NCBI GenBank assembly: GCA_001313065.1
Contig: BBFD01000069.1
Coordinates: 1 to 15,322 of the forward strand
Length of the DNA: 15,322 nt
Direction: 5' to 3'
Source: Silvimonas sp. JCM 19000
Lineage (GTDB): Bacteria; Pseudomonadota; Gammaproteobacteria; Burkholderiales; Chitinibacteraceae
The notes beneath the pieces were generated by a model. The model was not told the origin of the DNA, did not search any database, and saw only the letters and a list, made by a program, of their open reading frames with translations. The position numbers and the translations under genes were made by a program. Shown in pieces: positions 7,839 through 15,322 of this stretch (position 1 is the first letter of the stretch; every line of letters starts with the position of its first letter).

Positions 7839-8818
7839 TCAGGACCAGACCAGCACCACCTTGCCGCGATTGCCACCGTCTGCCACGTGCTGATGCGCTT
7901 GCGCCACATCCTCTGCCGCAAAAGTCTTGTCGATGGTCACGCGCAAACTGCCCGCGTCCAGACCCGGTAATACATGCTCGCGCAATCCACGCACGATGCG
8001 CGCTTTGGCTTCGATCGGCTGCGAGCGCAGCGTACTGCCGCGCACAGTCTGGCGTTTAACCAGCAACTGACCCATATTCGCCTGCGCCATCGGGCCGCGC
8101 AGCATGCCGATCACGATGATCTGCCGTCGGCGTTCAGGCAGGCCTGATTACGCGGCAGATAGTCGCCACCCACGGTATCGAGAATCAGATCGACGCCGCC
8201 CAACTCCTTCAGCACGTCTTCAAATTGCTGATCGTGGTAATCAATGGCCAGATCGGCACCCAGTTCGCGGCAGTAGGCGCACTTATCCGGGCCACCAGCG
8301 GTAACCGCCACCCACGCGCCATAGCTTTTGCACAGCTGGATGCCAGCGCTGCCGATGCCGCTGGCACCGGCATGGATCAGCACGCGCTGGCCTTGGCGCA
8401 ACTGGCCCAGCTCCACCAGGTTAAACCACACCGTCATCCAGGTTTCCGGCAGGCTGGCGGCGTCGATATCGGTCAGATGTTCCGGCGTGGGCAGCGCCAG
8501 CCGTGCATCCAGCAAGGCATATTCGGCATAGCCACCGCCGCCGATCAAACCAAACACGCGCTGGCCGACGCTAAAACCTTCGACCGCGCTGCCCAAGCTT
8601 TCGACCACGCCAGAGATTTCCATACCCATGATCAGCGATTCGCCCGGTGGCGGCGGATAGTTGCCTTCGCGCTGGGCCAGATCGGCGCGGTTGATGCCGC
8701 TGGCGGCCACTTTCACCAGCAATTGGTGCGCGGCGGGTTCGGGGCGTTCGATTTGCGTGATCTGCAGCGTGTCGACGCCACCGGGTTGGCTTTGGGTAAC
8801 TGCGCGCATCTGGGGCAT
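7839..8818 (-). CDS. NAD(P)H-quinone oxidoreductase, PIG3 family (one slip)
   Basis: Zinc-independent medium-chain dehydrogenase/reductase of the PIG3/quinone oxidoreductase type, expected to use NADPH to reduce quinones or similar electrophiles in the cytosol. The N-terminal catalytic fold shows MRAVTQSQPGGVDTLQI, GINRADLAQREGNYPPPPG and GMEISGVVESLG. The Rossmann part has HAGASGIGSAGIQLCKSYGA, and the C-terminus is AHQHVADGGNRGKVVLVW. There are no structural zinc ligands of the alcohol-dehydrogenase kind. I chose the ATG at 8818 (MPQMRAV), preceded by GGAG eight nt upstream; MRAV at 8809 is possible. The frame breaks at 8123-8125: GACGGCAGATC should be GACGGCCAGATC, joining NADGQIIVIGMLRG. 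Corrected length is 326 aa. It lies downstream of the pnp terminator and is probably transcribed independently. Confidence 0.9.
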
Positions 8819-8858
8819 GGCAATAACTCCGTTCTGGTTTGGGTATGGCTTTGTATGC

Positions 8859-8887
8859 AAAAAAGGCCACGGAATTCCGTGGCCTTT
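8859..8887 (-). terminator. Intrinsic terminator of pnp
   Basis: A perfect 20-nt palindrome at 8865-8884 (GGCCACGGAATTCCGTGGCC) is followed on the minus strand by six T (8864-8859). It lies 27 nt after the pnp stop codon. The flanking A/T bases extend the symmetry, so it may act in both directions, but only pnp runs into it. The T-tract length may be overcalled, as elsewhere in the window. Confidence 0.9.
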
Positions 8888-8913
8888 GCATTACAACTGA
8901 CTGCGACTAGCGC

Positions 8914-11060
8914 TTAGCCTTCGGACGGTACGTCGGCCACTTGCTGGGCAGCAGTGGCTTCGTCGTTCAGCACGGCCTTGATCGACAGGCGCACGCGGCC
9001 CTTGTCGTCTTGTTCCAGTGCCTTCACGCGTACAACCTGGCCTTCTTTCAGGTAGTCCGACACGTTCTTGATGCGTTCGTTGGCGATCTGGCTGATGTGC
9101 ACCAGACCATCGCGGCCCGGCATGATCGACACAATGGCGCCGACGTTGTTGTCCAGAATCTTGACGACCGGGCCTTCGTAGATCTTGCCGATTTCCACTT
9201 CAGCGGTAATTTCGCTGATGCGGCGTTTGGCTTCGTCAGCACCTTCCGAAGATACGGACGCGATGGTGATCGTGCCGTCTTCCTGGATGTCGATTTGCGT
9301 ACCGGTTTCTTCGGTCAGCGCGCGGATCACCGAACCACCCTTGCCGATCACGTCACGGATTTTTTTCCGGATTGATCTTCATGGTGTACAGACGCGGAGC
9401 GTGTGCGCTGACTTCTTCGCGCGCGCCGCCCACTTCGTTCTTCATGATGCCGAGGATGTGCAGACGGCCAGCTTGGGCCTGGTCCAGCGCAACCTTCATG
9501 ATTTCCTTGGTGATGCCGTCGATCTTGATGTCCATCTGCAGTGCGGTAACGCCTGCATCAGTACCGGCAACCTTGAAGTCCATGTCGCCGAGGTGATCTT
9601 CGTCGCCCAGGATGTCGGTCAGCACCGCAAAGCGGTTGCCTTCCTTGATCAGGCCCATGGCGATACCGGCCACGTGGTTCTTCAGCGGCACGCCCGCGTC
9701 CATCAGTGCCAGGCAACCGCCACACACCGAAGCCATCGAGGACGAACCGTTGGATTCGGTGATTTCCGAAACCACGCGCATCGAGTAGGCAAAGTCTTCC
9801 GGGCTCGGCAGCACGGCGATCAGCGCGCGCTTGGCCAGACGGCCGTGGCCGATTTCGCGGCGCTTGGGCGTGCCCACGCGGCCGGTTTCACCGGTGGAGT
9901 ACGGCGGGAAGTTGTAATGCAGCATGAAGCGGTCGGTGTATTCGCCGGCCAGCGCATCAATCTTTTGCTCGTCCAGCTTGGTGCCGAGGGTGGCGACCAC
10001 CAGACCCTGGGTTTCGCCACGGGTAAACAGTGCCGAACCGTGGGTACGCGGCAGCACGCTGGTGCGCACGGTAATCGGACGCACGGTGCGGGTGTCGCGG
10101 CCGTCGATACGCGGGAAACCGTCCAGAATCTGGTTACGCACGATCTTGGCTTCCATGTCATGGAAAATGCCGCGGATCTTGTTGGCTTGCAGCGTATCGG
10201 TGTCTTCGTTGATCAGGGCGGTTTTCACCAGATCCCAGGCTTCGTTGAGCTTGACGGTACGCGCTTGCTTTTGCGGAATGCGGAAGGCTTGAGCGATGCT
10301 TCGCCGGCGATTTGCTTGATCTGCCTTCGAGCGCTTCGTCACGGACGGGCTCGTTCCAGTCAAACAGTTCGGGGTTCACTTCATCGGCCAGCGCGTTGAT
10401 GGCGGCGATGGCTTTCTGCATTTCGTCATGGCCAAACACCACGGCGCCCAGCATCACTTCTTCCGACAGCTCTTTGGCTTCGGATTCAACCATCAGCACG
10501 GCTTTTTTCGGTACCGGCGACGACAAGGTCGAGTTCGCTGGTAGCCAGCTCTTCTTTGGTCGGGTTCAGCAGGTACTGGCCGTTGGCGTAACCCACGCGT
10601 GCAGCGCCGATCGGGCCCTGGAACGGCACGCCGGAAATCGCCAGCGCAGCGGAGGCGCCGATCATGGCGGGGATATCGGAATCAATTTGCGGATCCAGCG
10701 ACACCACGGTGGCGATGATCTGGATTTCGTTGAAAAAAAAGCCTTCCGGGAACAGCGGACGGATCGGACGATCGATCAGGCGGCTGGTCAGAATTTCTTT
10801 TTTTCCGAAGGACGGCCTTCGCGCTTGAAGAAGCCACCCGGGATTTTACCGGCGGCGTAAGTACGTTCTTGATAATCAACGGTCAGGGGGAAGAAATCCT
10901 GGCCGGGTTTGACGCCGCGCGCAGCCACAACGGTGACCAGCACAACGGTATCGTCCATGGAAACCAGAACCGCACCGGAGGCCTGGCGAGCGATTTCGCC
11001 CGTTTCCAGCGTCACGGTATGGCGGCCGTATTGGAAAGACTTGGAGATTTTATTGAACAC
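8914..11060 (-). CDS. pnp: Polyribonucleotide nucleotidyltransferase, PNPase (multiple slips)
   Basis: PNPase is the phosphorolytic 3'-5' exoribonuclease of RNA turnover and a degradosome partner. Order: first RNase PH domain ([21 protein letters not shown] to about residue 240), a helical linker, the second RNase PH domain with [13 protein letters not shown] and the metal-site aspartates in [18 protein letters not shown], a KH domain ([17 protein letters not shown]) and an S1 domain ([12 protein letters not shown] to [11 protein letters not shown]). The start is GTG 11060 with AAGGA about 9 nt upstream. Slips: T7 10798-10804 (should be T5, restoring [12 protein letters not shown]), A8 10733-10740 (probably A5; in frame, adds one Phe), T6 10503-10508 (T5), loss at 10323-10325 (GGCC), loss at about 10296-10305, and T7 9360-9366 (T6). 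Corrected length is about 713 aa. It follows rpsO, the usual arrangement. Confidence 0.95.
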
Positions 11061-11291
11061 GGATTGCTATCCTTTTCAGTAATGCGCTTTTCGGCCACAA
11101 GCGCGTGCGATTGCCGCTGCGGTCAGGCCGGGAGACAGAAGCCGACGCGTTGTGTTCGACGCCGTTCGGAATCCATCCGGGACAAGGGGGCGCGTGGCGC
11201 CAGTTTCATGACCCTGTCCATGACCGCCAGTTCCAGCACAGTCCAACACCACTCCTCGCCGCCGGAACTGCAATTTGACGAGGGAGGGCTA

Positions 11292-11330
11292 AAAAACACG
11301 ATGAGCACCAGACAGGGATGTCAGGTGCTC
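11292..11330 (-). terminator. Second terminator-like hairpin downstream of rpsO
   Basis: GAGCACC (11303-11309) pairs with GGTGCTC (11324-11330). Inside, across a T-T mismatch, GACA and TGTC pair around a four-base loop. On the minus strand a T6 tract follows six nt after the stem, more distant than in a classic intrinsic terminator. It could be a back-up terminator or a processing stem. Confidence 0.5.
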
Positions 11331-11340
11331 GATGCGATTG

Positions 11341-11360
11341 CTTTTCAGCGTACTGAAAAA
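11341..11360 (-). other. Short hairpin directly after the rpsO terminator
   Basis: TTTTCAG and CTGAAAA form a 7-bp stem around a TACG tetraloop, placed immediately after the T-tract of the rpsO terminator. It lacks its own clean T-tract and is AU-rich, so its role is unclear. Confidence 0.4.
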
Positions 11361-11361
11361 C

Positions 11362-11390
11362 AAAAAAGTCGCAGTTTTCACTGCGACTTC
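11362..11390 (-). terminator. Intrinsic terminator of rpsO
   Basis: On the minus strand, AGTCGCAGT and ACTGCGACT form a 9-bp stem with a GAAA-type loop, followed by six T (11367-11362). It begins about 9 nt after the rpsO stop. Strong by sequence; readthrough or a separate promoter must supply pnp. Confidence 0.92.
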
Positions 11391-11398
11391 TTATGAGA

Positions 11399-11670
11399 TT
11401 ACTTACGCAGACCCAGCTTGGCGATCAGTTCGCGGTAGCTTTCGACGTTGGTGCGCTTGAGGTAATCCAGCAGGCGACGACGGCGGGAAACCATTTTCAG
11501 CAGGCCGCGGCGGGAGTGGTGATCCTTGGCGTTGGCTTTGAAGTGGGGGGTCAGATCGTTGATGCGGGCGGTCAACAGGGCCACTTGAACTTCAGGGCTG
11601 CCGGTGTCGCCAGCGGCGCGTTGGAACTGGCCGACGATTTCGGCTTTTTTTGCGTAACAGATACAGTCAT
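11399..11670 (-). CDS. rpsO: 30S ribosomal protein S15 (one slip)
   Basis: S15 binds 16S rRNA and helps organise the central domain of the 30S subunit. The visible C-terminal part ([25 protein letters not shown] then [34 protein letters not shown]) is diagnostic. The start is ATG 11670-11668 with GGAG about 7 nt upstream. The N-terminus reads [15 protein letters not shown] only if T7 at 11645-11651 is taken as T5. With that change the gene is 270 nt, exactly the usual 89 residues plus stop. Uncorrected, only a 61-residue fragment from an internal ATG would be called. This gene is the best internal calibration for a two-base overcall in this sequence. The 126 nt upstream hold possible leader structures. 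Confidence 0.96.
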
Positions 11671-11796
11671 TTGGAACTCCGATTCCGATTAAATCAGTCT
11701 GGACATCAACACGATGTCGTTCGACTGGACAAGCAAGGCAGAGCTTTCATCGCACCCCGCGCCTTGCTCCATTTACCAGCGTCATCCCCAGCGGGT
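11671..11796 (-). promoter_or_regulatory. Candidate rpsO leader with two hairpins
   Basis: Between the truB stop and the rpsO start, AGCAAGGC (11732-11739) pairs with GCCTTGCT (11761-11768), an 8-bp stem with a 21-nt loop. GACATC (11702-11707) pairs with GATGTC (11713-11718) around a five-base loop, about 32 nt before the start codon. S15 is known to repress its own mRNA through leader structures in several bacteria. I could not find a confident promoter here. Confidence 0.4.
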
Positions 11797-12713
11797 TTAG
11801 CCAGGGATTGCCAGCAGACGTTTGGGCCGCAGCACATCATCGGATGCCACTTCGCCCAAACCGATGAACGCGCCATTATGCCCATTTGCCAAGTGCCGTA
11901 AAGCCGCAAACCACTGGCGGAGACTGGCCAGGCGCTGCTGCGCGCCACGCTCATGCCGTGCAGCATGCGCTCGGTTTCGGCGGCATCCAGCGTAATGGCC
12001 GGCAGGTCTTGCAACAGCGTGTCGGGCTGCAGCAACAAGGCTTCGCGCGCGGGCATGTCCATTTCGATCAGCTCGTCCAGCGTCACCGCTTCCGCCAGTT
12101 TGAAACCGGCAGTCTGGGTACGGCGCAAACCGGCCAGATAAGCGCCGCAACCCAAGGTGCGGCCAATGTCGTCGGCCAGCGTGCGGATGTAAGTGCCCTT
12201 GCTGCAGGCCACGTCGATCACTAGCACATCGGCCTCGAAACTGACGATATCAATCTGATAAATCGTGACGTGGCGAATCTTGCGCTCGATCTCGATGCCT
12301 TCGCGCGCGTATTCATATAGCGCTTTGCCTTCGAACTTGAGCGCAGAGTGCATCGGCGGGATTTGTTCGATGGGGCCGGTGTATTGCTGCAGCACCGCTT
12401 CGATCTGCGCGCGGCCGCACGTCACCGCGCCGCTGCGGCTAATGCCGCCCTCGCCGTCCAGCGTGGTCGACACCTGGCCTAACTGGATGGTGGCGCGATA
12501 GCCCTTGTCGGCATCCAGCATGCGTTGCGCAAACTTGGTGGCCTCGCCAAAACATAGCGGCAACAGGCCAGTGGCGAAAGGATCAAGTACGCCGGTGTGG
12601 CCGGCTTTCTCGGCCTGAAACAACCAGCGCACTTTTTTTTGCAGAATGTTATTGCTGGACCAGCCAAACGGCTTGTCCAGCAGCAACACGCCGTCGATTT
12701 TACGTTTTGCCAT
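11797..12713 (-). CDS. truB: tRNA pseudouridine(55) synthase TruB (one frame slip, one in-frame expansion)
   Basis: TruB makes pseudouridine 55 in the T-loop of tRNAs. The N-terminus MAKRKIDGVLLLDKPFGWSS and the catalytic motif AGHTGVLDPFATGLLPLC, with nucleophile Asp at about residue 44, are clear. GEATKFAQ, MHSALKFEGKALYEYARE and CSKGTYIRTLADDIG follow. T8 at 12633-12640 gives LQKKVRW where the family has LQKV, so it is probably T5 (in frame, one extra Lys). Near 11895-11897 TACGGCACTTGG should be TACGGCCACTTGG; this restores the C-terminus NGAFIGLGEVASDD to LRPKRLLAIPG, ending at TAA 11799-11797. Uncorrected, the frame runs to 11706 with an unrelated tail. Corrected length is about 304 aa. 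The start is 8 nt after the rbfA stop, so the two are surely co-transcribed. Confidence 0.95.
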
Positions 12714-12721
12714 GCGCCGGC

Positions 12722-13149
12722 TTAGCCTTCTTGCTTGGGTTCAGCGTCGTGGTCTTCTGCCGCGGCTTCGTCGTCATCCAGCGGGGCCGAGGTGCTGACC
12801 GCTTGCTGGATCAGGCTGTCCAGCGCCATGCCGCGCTCTACCGAGTGATCGTATTCAAAATGCAGCTCCGGCATCTTGAACAGCGAAATGCCGCGCGCCA
12901 GCTGGCTGCGGATAAAGCCTTTGGCGGCTTCCAGCTTTTCGGCGATCGACTTGGCGTCTTCCGGCGTGCCAAGGAAGGTGTAGAAGATTTTGGCGTGCGA
13001 ATAATCGCGCGTTACTTCGACGTCGGTAATGGTGATCAGCGATGCTTTGGGATGATCCAGCTCAGCGCGGATCAGCTCGGCGGTATCGCGCTGCAATTGC
13101 TGCGCCACGCGGTCCGAGCGTGAAAAAAATGTTTTGCTTGTTTAGCCAT
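12722..13149 (-). CDS. rbfA: 30S ribosome-binding factor RbfA (one slip)
   Basis: RbfA is a single KH-like domain protein that helps 16S rRNA processing and late 30S assembly. The core shows RVAQQLQRDTAELIRAELDHP, LITITDVEVTRDYSHAKIFYTFLG and ISLFKMPELHFEYDHSVERG. The tail is acidic (APLDDDEAAAEDHDAE). The start is ATG 13149-13147: MAKQAKHFSRSDRVAQQL is obtained when T7 (A7 on the plus strand, 13123-13129) is read as 5. Uncorrected, only a 128-residue version from an internal start would be called. Corrected length is 141 aa. No strong ribosome site is visible before this ATG. It lies downstream of an apparent infB terminator and directly upstream of truB. Confidence 0.94.
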
Positions 13150-13199
13150 GATGGGGTCTACCCGCCGCGCTCGAGGTGATGCGCAGCCTGCCAGAATGC

Positions 13200-13234
13200 A
13201 AAAAAAAGGCGCAGAACCGGTCTGGTCCTGCGCC
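13200..13234 (-). terminator. Intrinsic terminator between infB and rbfA
   Basis: GGCGCAG (13208-13214) and CTGCGCC (13228-13234) form a 7-bp GC-rich stem. It is extended inward by ACC/GGT after one mismatch and followed on the minus strand by eight T (13207-13200). The stem and tract are classic. It lies 49 nt beyond the infB stop and 50 nt before the rbfA start. Confidence 0.88.
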
Positions 13235-13242
13235 GCCGGTGT

Positions 13243-13273
13243 CCCGGCCGACCACCACCTCGTGGCGGCCGGG
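13243..13273 (-). other. GC-rich hairpin immediately after infB
   Basis: CCCGGCCG (13243-13250) pairs with CGGCCGGG (13266-13273). A further 4 bp (CCAC/GTGG) form beyond a bulged A, leaving a six-base loop. It starts 10 nt after the infB stop and is followed by the terminator at 13200-13234. It may protect the infB mRNA 3' end or assist termination. Confidence 0.55.
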
Positions 13274-13283
13274 ATACCTGGTA

Positions 13284-15322
<2,039 letters not shown>

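Larger units (their letters stand above)
11061..11398 (-). other. rpsO-pnp intergenic region and long pnp leader
   Basis: 338 nt with no credible gene. Going downstream from rpsO it holds the rpsO terminator (11362-11390), a second hairpin (11341-11360), a third hairpin with a T6 tract (11303-11330, tract 11292-11297), and a stem with a 29-nt loop (CAGTTCC 11228-11234 with GGAACTG 11264-11270). In E. coli this interval carries a terminator, a promoter and an RNase III-cut stem used for PNPase autoregulation. I could not identify a confident pnp promoter. Confidence 0.6.

Noticed and set aside
8225..8917. 230-codon open frame on the plus strand opposite the quinone oxidoreductase
   Set aside because: It is antisense to a well-supported oxidoreductase, runs through the pnp terminator and has no family resemblance.
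9185..10399. 404-codon open frame on the plus strand opposite pnp
   Set aside because: The minus strand encodes unmistakable PNPase here. The opposite frame is a compositional shadow with no recognisable domain.
11076..11308. Small minus-strand open frames in the rpsO-pnp gap
   Set aside because: They overlap the structured pnp leader, have no ribosome sites and their translations look like noncoding sequence.
11706..11796. Extension of truB to a stop at 11706
   Set aside because: The extended tail is unlike TruB. Restoring one base near 11895 gives the expected C-terminus ending at 11797.

Overview
This window is a GC-rich chromosomal segment from what looks like a betaproteobacterium. The gene order infB-rbfA-truB-rpsO-pnp and the protein flavour of PNPase, S15, TruB and IF-2 fit that class. 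A Neisseriales/Chitinibacteraceae-like host is my best guess, but I cannot place it to genus from sequence alone.

Layout. (1) 1-5702, + strand: the distal part of a Pel exopolysaccharide operon, pelC (5' end cut by the window), pelD, pelE, pelF and pelG, tightly overlapping. They supply the outer-membrane-associated lipoprotein, the c-di-GMP receptor, the TPR scaffold, the cytosolic glycosyltransferase and the polytopic membrane protein of the Pel synthase. (2) 5780-7273: a divergent pair, a DUF308-like membrane protein (-) and a TetR regulator (+), separated by about 320 nt holding three related palindromes; two sit inside predicted promoters. (3) 7321-7653 (-): a small DUF2325 protein whose predicted promoter overlaps a Fur-box-like sequence. 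(4) 7839-8818 (-): a PIG3-type zinc-independent quinone oxidoreductase. (5) 8914-15322 (-): the conserved translation/RNA cluster, transcribed infB (5' end cut), rbfA, truB, rpsO, pnp, with clear intrinsic terminators after infB, rpsO and pnp.

The most striking property is the state of the reading frames. Nearly every gene is broken by small slips, yet each heals to a full-length family-typical protein. The slips fall into two classes: A/T homopolymers that are 1-3 nt too long (about 15 sites), and GGCC sites that have lost one base (8, perhaps 9). After correction every complete gene is a multiple of three, and rpsO becomes exactly 89 codons plus stop, the usual S15 length. I read this as systematic consensus error rather than mass pseudogenisation, and annotate the genes as intact with noted slips. 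DUF2325 is the only complete gene that needs no correction.

I found no CRISPR array, insertion sequence, prophage, tRNA or rRNA, and nothing I would call a new biological system. The best biological leads are the TetR operator set, the Fur-like promoter of DUF2325, and the structured leaders and tandem hairpins around infB/rbfA, rpsO and pnp.
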